In this document: piece by piece, positions 42,901 to 50,795 of the stretch
Position numbering within the stretch: the stretch's first letter is position 1
Layout: the number at the start of each line of letters is the position of its first letter
From: JBBATK01 sp039810585
GTDB lineage: Bacteria > Bacteroidota > Ignavibacteria > Kapaibacteriales > NICIL-2
Assembly: GCA_039810585.1 (NCBI GenBank)
Contig: JBDHXF010000008.1
Location: forward strand, 1-64,000
Direction of reading: 5' to 3'
DNA: 64,000 bases
Position numbers and translations under genes: made by a program
Notes under the pieces: model-generated
The model's input: the letters and a program-made list of their open reading frames with translations, nothing else
Told to the model about the DNA's origin: nothing
Database searches by the model: none

Positions 42901-43988
42901 GTGTTGAGCGCTACCCCAACAAATCCGAAAGGCTGAACTGTACTCATTGATAAGTTCACAGCGCGAGGGAGCACAGTGATTGCAGCCGTGGTGTCAGGAC
43001 TGAGGACGTCTCCACTTGTTCTGCTCACAGCGATCTTCACGCCACTTTGTGCAACCGAATAGGTCAAACCGGATAGAGTGGCAGTATTGGAATTCGCGGC
43101 AATCGTTCCTGTCAGCGTGCCACTAAGGCTTCCGGTGCCGCTTACCAAGTTCAACTGTACAGCGGTAGCCTGCGTCACGCTGCGAACTTGATTGCTGTCA
43201 TTCAGGGTCTGCACCGTGATACTAAACGGCGTTTGTGCCGATGGAATGGACGGAACAACAGAGAGCACCTTAAGCTTCGTGGGAACTCCGGAGCTGGCAT
43301 CACTCTGCACAGCGATTTCATCGACGCGAAGTTGAGGTCTGCTTCCTGGTGCTGCCGATGAATATTGATAATATCTCCAACGGAGTTGAACCACGGGTTG
43401 ATTTTCACAGGTCGATGGAAGCGTGAAGGTGGGCATCGATTGCGAATTGCCCGTTGTACTCGATTTGTACTGAATCGTGTCCGTTCCATTTTGTATCGCA
43501 GTGCTCCAAGCATCGGTTGTGCCTACTCGGTATTGCAAGACGACGGCGTAAAGGCGTGTCTGACTTACAACGGTTCCGCCAACCCAATTCACACGGATGT
43601 TGACACGGTTTGTCGTATTCAGCGCCACAACGGCCGCACCAAAAAAACGGGTCGGTGAGTAAATGGAACTACTGGTGTTTAGAAACGACACTCCATCCAC
43701 TCCGGATCCAATAATGCGTGCTCCGGAACTCACATTATAGGCCGCGTCCCAATCCGAATTCATGTCGTAGTTAAGCACGAGGGGCTCAACTGCCGTTAGT
43801 GAACTCGTCGTGGAGTACATGTGGAATCGCATGTTCGGCGGGAAAGTCCCGGCCGCATTTGTATTATCCCATTGAGTAAAGGAATAACTCCCCGAGCTCA
43901 AATCGAAAGGCGTTGGATTGGTTTGTGCGAAAGCAACCATTCCGAATAATGTGCATACTGCAAAACAGTGTAGAAGAAAAGTCCTCAT
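39978..43988 (-). CDS. T9SS-secreted multidomain protein with Ig-like repeats
   Basis: A 1336-residue surface protein. Signal peptide MRTFLLHCFAVCTLFGMVAFAQ; a jellyroll-like N-terminal region (30-210); two blades of a bacterial Ig type (Ala/Thr-rich with VQLNLVSGTGSLSGTLTGT and VSLSKVSGPGNVTG); a region of unknown type about 430-700; a VDLQVSTDNG-type fold; then about five Ig-like domains (SYQWEKDGHILSG; YQWYMGSTPLS; YQWYLNNKKLSDG; YQWFFGSNAISG; FQWYHNGVALLS), each with W and a later Cys pattern YxCxV. It ends in a T9SS type A sorting domain (SNHPNPAKEQMTISFE, then VSDFLGRPVG and SGTYYLELES). It may be an adhesin. Good promoter match upstream. Confidence 0.88.
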   Translation of the reverse strand: MRTFLLHCFAVCTLFGMVAFAQTNPTPFDLSSGSYSFTQWDNTNAAGTFPPNMRFHMYSTTSSLTAVEPLVLNYDMNSDWDAAYNVSSGARIIGSGVDGVSFLNTSSSIYSPTRFFGAAVVALNTTNRVNIRVNWVGGTVVSQTRLYAVVLQYRVGTTDAWSTAIQNGTDTIQYKSSTTGNSQSMPTFTLPSTCENQPVVQLRWRYYQYSSAAPGSRPQLRVDEIAVQSDASSGVPTKLKVLSVVPSIPSAQTPFSITVQTLNDSNQVRSVTQATAVQLNLVSGTGSLSGTLTGTIAANSNTATLSGLTYSVAQSGVKIAVSRTSGDVLSPDTTAAITVLPRAVNLSMSTVQPFGFVGVALNTITVTAQRSDLSTDLNYPGPVSLSKVSGPGNVTGTLTQNPVNGVVTFSDVSFEAAGSYVITVTGPNINAATSGTIQVVAQPTVAELVMPQYMAARSITLPSWALIRFDGLQPNTAYRYYTAAAEINNLVGFAAGTNVHYNAPANTFSYVPASFSDFGTPGRYSEFATGAGETSKTLWVNMVPSSNSRFTAGNNMYWYITFRDTTRSIETRFVTNGTTKTINISTAAGDATGISDTASTCDPKTVICLYDNDQGTGSPLSTAMVQDDGTSIDAAPVFYTNIDAKRTAWATLIPNSLASGVRRVEERSITTGNVIKAWIDDDGIWTPVSTINPRGGNNAIIFPTPQVQFPVSLNGTSFCSISPAIITWTERGIATVDLQVSTDNGATYSTIAAGVDASLGTYSWNIPANFAGGNNLRLRIVDTQRPTTVFDVSGYVNINTPATITKDPESIDACLGGSASLTVQADGSSLSYQWEKDGHILSGQTGPVMTITNVNQASSGLYRCLVNGGSGCPGTSSKYAVISILPQLEVLNQPKSIAIASGATALLSVEVSLQKGSIYQWYMGSTPLSDNARISGSNSSTLTIRLVGSSDYANNYHCRITTMCGSITSADASISDANIAITDQPQSLHGCPGGDATFVVSAHSATGSALSYQWYLNNKKLSDGATYTGTTTSILVVHSAGVNDTGSYQCLIKAANGALGYSSVASFQLGTAPSITSLATSTTACAEMNDTLNVAVDNQTDVNYQWFFGSNAISGATDAQYVVTVTDQSAGSYHCVVSNACGSDTSAAYAVAVQAATVITTQPRALTTRPLGSAVVLDLVATGSNLHFQWYHNGVALLSNTTETLSIVNAAMSDSGRYVCIVSGDCGEVVSDTAVVIIDAGVGVDDIATIGFGIRSNHPNPAKEQMTISFETSSPRNVQLRVSDFLGRPVGTVFSGFVGAGAHDVVFQCDDLASGTYYLELESENHVVTRRVAIVH

Positions 43989-44043
43989 ACGCTAATCCTG
44001 AGAGTGATAGAATGTATTAGTCCCGATAGAAGAGATGTGTCGA

Positions 44044-44074
44044 CAAAATTACGGAGTGAGCTCCGCCAGACAAT
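44044..44074 (-). promoter_or_regulatory. Promoter of T9SS protein 2 (ATTG-N19-TAATTTTG)
   Basis: Minus strand TAATTTTG at 44044-44051, with ATTG at 44071-44074 and 19 bases between; the -7 box ends 55 bases before the start at 43988. Confidence 0.55.
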
Positions 44075-44151
44075 AGAAAGACAGGATTATGAAGGCATAA
44101 CCTGAGTCAAAACTTCCGACTTTTATGCCATTTTGTGGATAACTTTTCTTC

Positions 44152-44168
44152 ATGCCGCGCTGCGGCAT
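44152..44168. repeat. Three-base-loop palindrome ATGCCGC-GCT-GCGGCAT
   Basis: Perfect 7-bp stem. Sits in the gap between two minus-strand genes, upstream of the promoter of T9SS protein 2. Confidence 0.45.
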
Positions 44169-44640
44169 TGATCATCAACAAGTCAATACTTCTCTAAACA
44201 CAACATTCTATGTGCTGCTGCAGAGGCTGCTCTGTTGTGATTCTTGTCAGACCCACATAGCCCGCCTTGGATTGTTCAGCGATTTTTGCATCGCGATGCT
44301 TCGCCCGCAGTTTAGCGGTTGAACAGTTCATCGGTTCCCTTGTATTTTCTTACATACGATGGAAACGTATCCGAGGTTTGCGCAGAATCGCATGAGTGAG
44401 TGCATCGCTCGAGTCGTGTTTCGTCAGGTCATTCGAGTGCTTATTGTGCCTCGTTCTCGCGTTGAAGCCTTGGACTGAGAACTGAGTATCGATACACGAG
44501 AAGGTAGAGCTAATAACAAAAAAGGAATGTACAGGAAGCGATAAGATTGTGTCGTGAGGTGAGAGGCGAGGAGCGGGCAATGAGACAGGAACAGAGCCAG
44601 GCATGGCTATGAGCGCCGATGCGAAACGAAACGTAAGGTT

Positions 44641-44660
44641 ACGTAACGTAACGTAACGTA
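44641..44660. repeat. ACGTA pentanucleotide repeat, four units
   Basis: Four perfect ACGTA units, preceded by looser copies (ACGTAAGGTT). Simple repeat downstream of the outer-membrane protein gene at 44687. Confidence 0.7.
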
Positions 44661-44686
44661 GCAAGAAACGATGGGACCGACACAGG

Positions 44687-45613
44687 TTAAAATTCCAGTT
44701 GCAGACTCAAATAGGTACTTTGTTTGAATTGCAGTCTCTTTGTCTGCGTGTCATCATAATTAAGCACGAGGTTTAGGGTCAGCCCTAAGCTCTTACGTAA
44801 GCGAATCTTGAGTTCGTTCGTGCACTGTATCTGCCACGAGCTGTTTTGCAGGATATTCTTGCGCGAGAGATATTGTGCGCTGTAACTCGTTGAAGAGTCC
44901 AAGGTGAGCTCGGCATTCATTCCACACTCCAAACCGGCCAGTGCTTTGTAATGCTCGATCACGTCCGGAGTAAGTAGATTGTCGGTGAGTCGTGAGCTAT
45001 GATGGGATTGTATTTGCTGCATGGATGCCGATGCTTGAAGCATCCAGCGAGCACGCTCACTCACGCTGCGATATTGCACGCCACAATTCTGCGCGGTCGT
45101 GAGTGGATCAAAGATGGATCCAATGCGTTCGATGGAGGGACTGTTGGCATGTTGTGCCAGAAGGGGTGTGCTCATGCTTGCACTGACGTAGGGATCGACC
45201 AGCCAACCAGCAGCATAGGCACATCGGAGGCTGACAAATAGTTGGCTGTCACCCGCCTGAATTTCACTGAACGCTGTCGAGTCTGTACTCTGGGAGTTGA
45301 GCTCCACGGTACATCGATTTTGCGTGCTAAGGTCAAATGTTCGGAGGTGGAGGCTGGTGGATTGCTGTACATCAAGCTTGAAATCCAGCAGGCCGAGATT
45401 TCCTCGGATGAAATCGTAGCTCGCCTGTTGAGACAAACTAAGCTTAATGCTGTAGGTGTTCCTGGTCAATGAGCTTGTGTCCTTCGCCACTGCACTCTCG
45501 CCCGCCTGAGTCTGATCCGCAGCCATATCGGTCTGAACGCTGAAGAACAGTAAACAGGGCAAGGCGTATGCCCATAACATGGTTGATTGATTCCATTCCA
45601 CGGTCATACCCAT
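44687..45613 (-). CDS. Predicted outer-membrane beta-barrel protein (DUF3078-like), unknown
   Basis: A 308-residue protein with an N-terminal hydrophobic segment (MLWAYALPCLLFFSVQ) and a mature part of alternating amphipathic strands: SIKLSLSQQASYDF, RCTVELNSQSTDS, LFVSLRCAYAAG and a final strand SLQLEF with a terminal Phe, as in outer-membrane barrels. It loosely recalls DUF3078 proteins of the Bacteroidota, a weak resemblance. AAGGA lies just upstream of the first of two close ATGs (45613 and 45607). Alone, minus strand, at the edge of the gene-poor region. Confidence 0.55.
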   Translation of the reverse strand: MGMTVEWNQSTMLWAYALPCLLFFSVQTDMAADQTQAGESAVAKDTSSLTRNTYSIKLSLSQQASYDFIRGNLGLLDFKLDVQQSTSLHLRTFDLSTQNRCTVELNSQSTDSTAFSEIQAGDSQLFVSLRCAYAAGWLVDPYVSASMSTPLLAQHANSPSIERIGSIFDPLTTAQNCGVQYRSVSERARWMLQASASMQQIQSHHSSRLTDNLLTPDVIEHYKALAGLECGMNAELTLDSSTSYSAQYLSRKNILQNSSWQIQCTNELKIRLRKSLGLTLNLVLNYDDTQTKRLQFKQSTYLSLQLEF

Positions 45614-46266
45614 TCATCCTTGAATTGTCTGCTCAGCTGAAGCAAGCGTATGAAGCAGACTTGTGTCGGAGCTTAACGACGAGACTGGTTTGATTCTGCA
45701 TCTAACAAGTTCAGATGCGGCGAAGACGAGGAGACCACGGAACAACGGCAAGTACCGAGGCACTTACCGGGGATTCGGGGATCTGAACTCACTCACAGTT
45801 ATATGGTCCGCTCATTGTCCTGTGACCTCCTCGTTCGCTCTCTTACGCTTTACCTGGTCAGTGCTTACTTTCATCCGTTACACTTTCATCAACTTCTGAG
45901 CAATGCGTTTGTCTCGGATGCACCGTTCCCATCCGGCTGTTCAATGAGACAATGACTTCTGTAGATAACCCACTAGAGTCTCTCCATCCAATCACAATGA
46001 AGCACCACGATGTCCGATCTCGGTATCATTCGCGATAGCGCGCTGCATCCCTAAGGCTGCGTCATTCTTCGTCACTCTTCGAAAGTCAACATGATGCGTT
46101 GTTGCGCGTCGCGTCGTCTAACGTTGCGTTTCTTACTTCGCGAGTTCAAGCTTCGCGTGTTATCACTTCATGTTTTCTCGCTCTTCCTTTACTCACTGCA
46201 CCTCTTCTCGTCTCGTCATAGATCCATCTGTATCACTCATTCCGTTCTTCACCATGAAACTGCATC
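45614..46266. other. 653-base gap, pyrimidine-rich on the plus strand
   Basis: No gene recognised. The last 200 bases are notably rich in CT and TTCG motifs on the plus strand (for example CGTCATTCTTCGTCACTCTTCG). Possible simple-sequence or leader of lost genes; cannot be decided. Confidence 0.35.
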
Positions 46267-47121
46267 CTATGAAGCTGAACCGTCAGTGCTTCGCTTGAGG
46301 CGGAGAATCTGTTTGAGTGAGCGTGGTCGCGCATGAGCCATGCGATTGAGTAATCGGGCAGCCGTCTGCGGAGTGCCGTGCCTTTCAGTCGCACTGTTGC
46401 CGGTCAAACCTTCTTCAGGCACCGTTTGCTCTGTGTGATCCACGAGAGTTGATTCGTACAACGGATTGCGAGATTCTTCAGGTAGGTGCAACGGCTCCGC
46501 GTTTCGAAACGTCTCAAGATTCTCCGTTTCAGCGATTGCAGGTAACTCTTGGTTCAGGAGTTCCAGGTAATCGTCCAGAAATTCCACCGTCCACAGCACA
46601 TCATCATCGTCGTTGAGCAGCTCGTCTTCCGATCCATTTCCAAGCTTGCCCCACTCACGATCTGATCGAGATGGAAGATGTGCTTGAAAAGCCTCATTCG
46701 CTCGCTGTGCTTCTGAGTGAGGCAGCGTCGGCGTGTAGCTGCTTCGCCTCCTATCGACCATTGGAGCACTGTTGCCGTCGCTCTCGATACCGCGGATAGT
46801 GGAGTGTCGCTGCATTAGATTTCCGAGGGCAGAACTCTTTGCTGACAAGGACGGCGACGCCACGCGCCGGTCACTCGCGACTGAGGTATCGAGTGTGCCG
46901 AGTGGCGCGCGATTTTGCACGTGTACATTGTCGTGGCCGTACGCTGGCGCGCATTCTTGGTTGCTTCCGTGCGCAAGCCTTGGAGCCGGTTCAGCCACGA
47001 TGGAGAACGACGCTTGTTGACCGGTCTGATCAGAAGCTGATGCCGCGACTTCGTCGTGGTCCACTGGTGTATGCGATTTTGTTAGGATGCGAATGAGACG
47101 GAGCATGTTTTTGTGGTTCAT
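46267..47121 (-). CDS. Hypothetical hydrophilic protein
   Basis: A 284-residue frame with codon use that looks like coding sequence but with no signal peptide, membrane segment or known domain. The composition is polar (Ser, Asn, Glu, Arg) and it is probably largely disordered. Two parts look structured: an acidic stretch DELLNDDDDVLWTVEFLDDYLELLNQEL (about 165-195) that could form amphipathic helices, and a basic end SLKQILRLKRS. No ribosome site. A 12-bp palindrome lies 69 bases upstream (47191-47202). Real gene is likely but not certain. Confidence 0.45.
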   Translation of the reverse strand: MNHKNMLRLIRILTKSHTPVDHDEVAASASDQTGQQASFSIVAEPAPRLAHGSNQECAPAYGHDNVHVQNRAPLGTLDTSVASDRRVASPSLSAKSSALGNLMQRHSTIRGIESDGNSAPMVDRRRSSYTPTLPHSEAQRANEAFQAHLPSRSDREWGKLGNGSEDELLNDDDDVLWTVEFLDDYLELLNQELPAIAETENLETFRNAEPLHLPEESRNPLYESTLVDHTEQTVPEEGLTGNSATERHGTPQTAARLLNRMAHARPRSLKQILRLKRSTDGSAS

Positions 47122-47151
47122 GGTTACGCTGGGTTGTAGTGAAGGGAATGT

Positions 47152-47166
47152 GATGCGATGCGATGC
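47152..47166. repeat. GATGC pentanucleotide repeat, three units
   Basis: Three perfect GATGC units just upstream of the start of the gene at 46267-47121. Confidence 0.6.
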
Positions 47167-47190
47167 AGTGTGGTGTCTACTTGTGCGTAG

Positions 47191-47202
47191 ACTACCGGTA
47201 GT
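47191..47202. promoter_or_regulatory. Palindrome ACTACCGGTAGT
   Basis: A perfect 12-bp palindrome 69 bases before the start of the hypothetical gene, next to a GTCTAC/GTAGAC hairpin (47175-47192). Operator candidate. Confidence 0.3.
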
Positions 47203-47351
47203 GCTCGCCCATATGGGATTGTGATGACCGATGTGACTGCCGTATTACCGATCAATTGGTTCCCGTCACTCTGTGTGATGAGAGAGTTAGCCGGGTGCTG
47301 CCTCCGATCTTTCGGTAGGAAGACAGGGATGGAGCGGTCGGCTGGGACGGA

Positions 47352-47975
47352 CTAAGAATTGATAACCGTTGTTTGAAACAGAATGCGAGCTTGTCGATCA
47401 AATACGAGAGCAAGAGGAAGACTGGTACTGTCATGACGGACGTTAAGAGCATGGAGGAATGACCGAGTGCCCTGTACATTGTCTAAATCGAAGAGAGAGG
47501 GACGTGAGGCGACTATGTACTGAAGGTTCTGCTTCGTGTACCATTCGGCCAAACGCGCCGCGTATCGCCGTTGACGGATACCGTTTAAATCTGTGCAGAC
47601 ATGGATCACACGAGTTTTGGGGTGCAGACGAGAAAATCTCTGCAAAGGCAGAAAGAGTCGCGTTCCCTCCGGCTGCGAGCTATTCCATAAATGCACGATT
47701 ACTGTGTCGCTCGCGGCCATCCGAATTAATCGTATAGCCGCCTCCGGATACAGCTTGACTATGCGCACTGCTGTACTTGTCGCGCACTGCTCGCGGAGAA
47801 AGTGTTGGTTTTCGTTGGTCATGGTGCATATCCAATGCGGAGCCAGAAAGTAGCAGGAGACGAGAAGGAGCGTCGAAATTGCTGCGACATAGACTACAAC
47901 AAGACTCTTTCGTCGCCCAAGCAGTGGACTGCTGCGTATGCCAATTGGTGTGCTGTTCGATCGTTGCATGCTCAT
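47352..47975 (-). CDS. Thioredoxin-fold-like membrane protein lacking CXXC
   Basis: A 207-residue protein. A basic lead and a hydrophobic segment (SLVVVYVAAISTLLLVSC, perhaps a lipobox LVSC) anchor it in the membrane. The later part has the strand-helix-strand pattern of a TlpA/redoxin fold: DTVIVHLWNSSQPEGTRLFL, VIHVCTDL, and the end LPLALVFDRQARIL, but where the active-site CXXC should be there is NSSQPEG, so no disulfide chemistry is expected. The ATG at 47975 is chosen because GAGG lies 7 bases upstream; longer forms lack a ribosome site. The TACGTTTG box lies 54 bases upstream. Fold assignment is inference. Confidence 0.5.
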   Translation of the reverse strand: MSMQRSNSTPIGIRSSPLLGRRKSLVVVYVAAISTLLLVSCYFLAPHWICTMTNENQHFLREQCATSTAVRIVKLYPEAAIRLIRMAASDTVIVHLWNSSQPEGTRLFLPLQRFSRLHPKTRVIHVCTDLNGIRQRRYAARLAEWYTKQNLQYIVASRPSLFDLDNVQGTRSFLHALNVRHDSTSLPLALVFDRQARILFQTTVINS

Positions 47976-48029
47976 TCTTGTACCTCGCGTTATTGAAGTC
48001 GGTAGTGAGGTTGTGTTCCTATTGCGTAA

Positions 48030-48037
48030 CAAACGTA
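48030..48037 (-). promoter_or_regulatory. TAnnTTTG-type -7 box, thioredoxin-fold-like gene
   Basis: Minus strand TACGTTTG, ending 54 bases before the start at 47975. No -33 match at 19-20 bases. Confidence 0.35.
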
Positions 48038-48263
48038 GAAGGGAGATGCTCAAAGAGTCCATTGCACATTGTGGTGTCATGACTTGTCCTGCGAACGGCC
48101 GGCTTGGCGTAACGAACCACATCGTTTTCGATAGCTGCTTGGCAAACGCAATCAGCGATGACCATCGAGTACAGTACTCAAGGGATGTACAGCTTCGAAT
48201 CGAGTTTCGAATTGATATTAGAATCTACTTTCGAATCGAGGTTTGGCTCCACCTTCGACAGTA

Positions 48264-48335
48264 CTCTTTACGTCAGCTTCAACTCTAGTCTATACTTCAG
48301 CTTCGACTCTTGTCTATACTTCAGCTTTGACTCCA
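48264..48335. repeat. 24-bp tandem repeat, three units
   Basis: Units at 48264-48287, 48288-48311 and 48312-48335. Units 2 and 3 agree at 21 of 24 positions; unit 1 agrees with unit 2 at about 19. The unit contains CTTCAGCTTCGACTC. Confidence 0.75.
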
Positions 48336-48435
48336 GACTCCACTCCATCTTCGACTCTAGGCTCTGGTTTACTTCGATTGCACTTTTACATCAACATCCG
48401 CTTTCACGTACAACTGCAAGGTTTTTTATCTGGGC

Positions 48436-48536
48436 TTGAGTCCAAGTCCAGCTGCACCTCCAATTCGATCTGCAGCTCCAACTCCAACTCAAGCTCCGGC
48501 TTCAGCGTCAGCTCCAGCTCCGGCTCCGGCTCCGGT
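48436..48536. repeat. Hexamer-rich repeat based on AGCTCC/AACTCC
   Basis: About 100 bases in which CTCC or a one-base variant recurs every 6 bases (for example CAGCTCCAACTCCAACTC). Related in style to the 12-mer array at 13484-13567. Confidence 0.65.
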
Positions 48537-48780
48537 ATATGGCACGAACTGGTGCTGTATAGCAGTAGTGGATGTTCCTGGCTGCTCTGTTGACTTGAAG
48601 TCAGGATCAACGACAGATGTGCGCTTCCCACCGGTTCCACGTCGGTTCACTTCAGCATCTGTCGTTGTCCTGATTGTCGGGGTGTTGAATGAACTGAGTT
48701 GGATTCTCATCGCCAGTCACGGCATGGTTAACGCTGCGTGCCAGTTCCAACCACGGAAGTCATCAATCGGAGACATTGCA

Positions 48781-49389
48781 CTATAGCTTGCCTGTTGTCT
48801 GTGCGCTGTGCAATGAATCTATTCGGCTGCAATTGACGCCAATAACTATCCATCGTGCCGTTGTGTTTTTTGCGTGTTCCAATACACGACGCATCTTACG
48901 AACGTTGTAGCCAAGCGTTGTTTCCCAGTAGTAGAGTACAACATAGGTTCCTTCGGGAATGCTATCGAGTTGCGGTTCCAAGTTGTTGTCCAGACGTCGC
49001 AAGTGCGAGAGATACCGTGCTAAACTTGCATAGTCATCTCTGGTGGACCATCGTTTATCGTTTAGCGTGCTGTCAAGAAATCCCGGGGTTGATTCAAAGC
49101 AGCAATGTTGACGAAGCAAATGGCCCTTGGCATCAAACACTCTGTACTGCGGTAGCGTACGCGTTGAGTCGTTGGAATCCGTATCCACGCTGTGCAGGTC
49201 TCTGTTGTCAATCAAATAGCAATCGATATCTGACCTCAAGCCTTCTTCGTCACGGAATTCTCGGATTTGGGGCAGCGTGTAGGAATGATCATTCCAAGGT
49301 TTCACGCCGAGGTACACGAAGCGAAGCAAAGCCACGCCGAGTACATAGAGTGCAACAATGCTAACCAACACAATAAGCAGAGTTTTCAT
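48781..49389 (-). CDS. Membrane-anchored protein with a thioredoxin-like end, unknown
   Basis: A 202-residue protein. An N-terminal membrane segment (TLLIVLVSIVALYVLGVALL) followed by about 110 polar residues, then a strand-helix-strand end GTYVVLYYWETTLGYNVRKM ... ARWIVIGVNCSRIDS that resembles the start of a thioredoxin-like fold; the CXXC position reads TTLGY. The protein stops soon after that, so the fold may be truncated. Its neighbour at 47352 has the same unusual lack of CXXC; whether they are related is unclear. No ribosome site upstream. Confidence 0.5.
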   Translation of the reverse strand: MKTLLIVLVSIVALYVLGVALLRFVYLGVKPWNDHSYTLPQIREFRDEEGLRSDIDCYLIDNRDLHSVDTDSNDSTRTLPQYRVFDAKGHLLRQHCCFESTPGFLDSTLNDKRWSTRDDYASLARYLSHLRRLDNNLEPQLDSIPEGTYVVLYYWETTLGYNVRKMRRVLEHAKNTTARWIVIGVNCSRIDSLHSAQTTGKL

Positions 49390-49541
49390 GCCCGTTTAAT
49401 GATACGTAAGGAGTTGAGTTTTTTTTTAGAATGTTGACGACAGGATGCGAGGGATGCGCGCGATGTGCTGACCTTACGACAAAAAGATGCGATACATTGG
49501 GAGTTTGTCACTGTTGAATGAACAGCGTCGATGCGTAGATC

Positions 49542-50069
49542 TTAGTTCAAGCGCACTGCTTTAAATAAACCGTTGTCGACGATCTGATATTTGCCGGCCT
49601 TCATCGGAGGAATGCCGTACACTGTGCTGAGTTGCGGATCCCAACGCGGAGGAGCCTGTACGTCGAGTACTTTGCCAAGCAGCTCCGGTCGTGTCGTGTG
49701 TCGACTAAAGATGAGATAGGTCTCGCCGCTTTGAGTAATGCCAATGATGCCCTGATCGTTCGCAAGCAATTCGTCACTGAAGGAACGGACTTGATTATCA
49801 TCGACCGGCCCACTGATCATAGCACTGCTTCCAATTTTGAATTCGCACACGCCGCCATAACAACATGGGCAACCGGGAATGTTTGTTCCGAATTTGACTT
49901 CAATCGTAATACCGAGGAGTTTGGACCATTCGAAGCGACTGAGTTTATCAGTTTTTATCGTGCTCATTTTTGACGACTTCCGCACCGACTTTGCCGCGAA
50001 GGCTGATGTCGTCAGACCGGAGCCCATGAAGAACAGCATGAGAATCAGGATTGAGGAGAAAATTTTCAT
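49542..50069 (-). CDS. Small secreted cysteine-containing protein, unknown
   Basis: A 175-residue exported protein: signal peptide MKIFSSILILMLFFMGSGL... ending at AFA. The mature part starts with a basic Ser/Lys-rich segment, then TIEVKFGTNIPGCPCCYGGVCEFKIG, a cluster of four cysteines within 9 residues that suggests a disulfide or metal site, and ends with an Arg/Pro-rich half. No family recognised. The ATG at 50069 is the signal-peptide start; a longer frame to 50294 adds 75 residues without sense. Confidence 0.6.
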   Translation of the reverse strand: MKIFSSILILMLFFMGSGLTTSAFAAKSVRKSSKMSTIKTDKLSRFEWSKLLGITIEVKFGTNIPGCPCCYGGVCEFKIGSSAMISGPVDDNQVRSFSDELLANDQGIIGITQSGETYLIFSRHTTRPELLGKVLDVQAPPRWDPQLSTVYGIPPMKAGKYQIVDNGLFKAVRLN

Positions 50070-50795
50070 AGTGAAGGTGGTGATGAGTTGAGGAATGGTG
50101 TCAGTCAAAGCCTTTGAGCATGGTGCCGCAAAGGCTTTGCACGACACATGGATGATTTGCGCAGGGGAGCTCTCTGCCTTACGCCTCGTCAGCTCTGCTC
50201 TTCTCGCGCTCGACAGCGTGATCAGGAGAGGGGAGAAGAGCTCTCCCTCATGATGCACGTGCCGATTGCTCAGAGTTGACGAGTCGCACTGCAAAGGGCC
50301 GCATTCCGTCCTGCATCATCTCCATCGGTGCATCGCCATACCCGCTCATGTATTATTTGCACCGACGGGGATTGTTCAGGTGATGAATGCCCCTATACAC
50401 AAAACGTTTGAGTGGGGTGAAACTGGACATCGGCTGGAAAAAAAAGTGGGACGCCGAAGGCGGCATGTATAAAAAGCCGGGTGTCGGCACATTCCACGCA
50501 ATGTCTCAGCAGCGTATGAATGCGCTTTGTTTTTACGTCTGCTCAGATTGTGGAGCAACTGAAAGCCGATTGATGACAAATCGGAGCATTTGATGGAAAA
50601 ATGCTTTTTGTGAGAGTCGGGAGTTTAAGAAAGCCACCACGGTAACCGACAATTCTCTTGATTGCCCCCTAAAGGTGGTCCGCCGGTGGTTACCTGTCGC
50701 ACCGCGGAAATACCTGACCAATTGAGCGTTTTTCGCTTAAAATCGATGTTTTGGCCTGTGGGGGGATCGTGGTTCCACGCGCACCAACAGGATTT
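50070..50795. other. 726-base gap upstream of the HDOD gene
   Basis: A plus frame at 50387-50593 (68 codons, CAGGTG upstream) could be a small gene but is not recognisable; I did not call it. An inverted repeat GGTAACC/GGTTACC spans about 50641-50696. Nothing else seen. Confidence 0.4.

Larger units (their letters stand above)
43989..44686. other. 698-base gap upstream of T9SS protein 2
   Basis: Holds the promoter (44044-44074), a palindrome (44152-44168) and an ACGTA repeat (44641-44660). A minus frame at 44350-44664 (104 codons) has no ribosome site and no recognisable product; I regard it as chance. Confidence 0.4.
47976..48780. other. 805-base gap with short repeats
   Basis: Holds a promoter box (48030-48037), a 24-bp tandem repeat (48264-48335) and a hexamer-rich stretch (48436-48536). 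Frames that cross it on both strands translate to Ser/Phe or Glu/Leu-Pro-rich repeats and are products of the repeats, not genes. Confidence 0.5.

Noticed and set aside
44350..44664. 104-codon minus frame in the gap before the T9SS protein gene
   Set aside because: No ribosome site, promoter or recognisable protein; overlaps a simple repeat.
48158..48786. Frames rich in Ser/Phe (plus) or Glu/Leu/Pro (minus)
   Set aside because: They are translations of tandem repeats and occur on both strands over the same bases.
50387..50593. 68-codon plus frame before the HDOD gene
   Set aside because: Has a weak ribosome site but no recognised homology or structure; left as not callable.
50600..50795. 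c-di-GMP riboswitch upstream of the HDOD gene
   Set aside because: The conserved core segments of class I and II were not seen.
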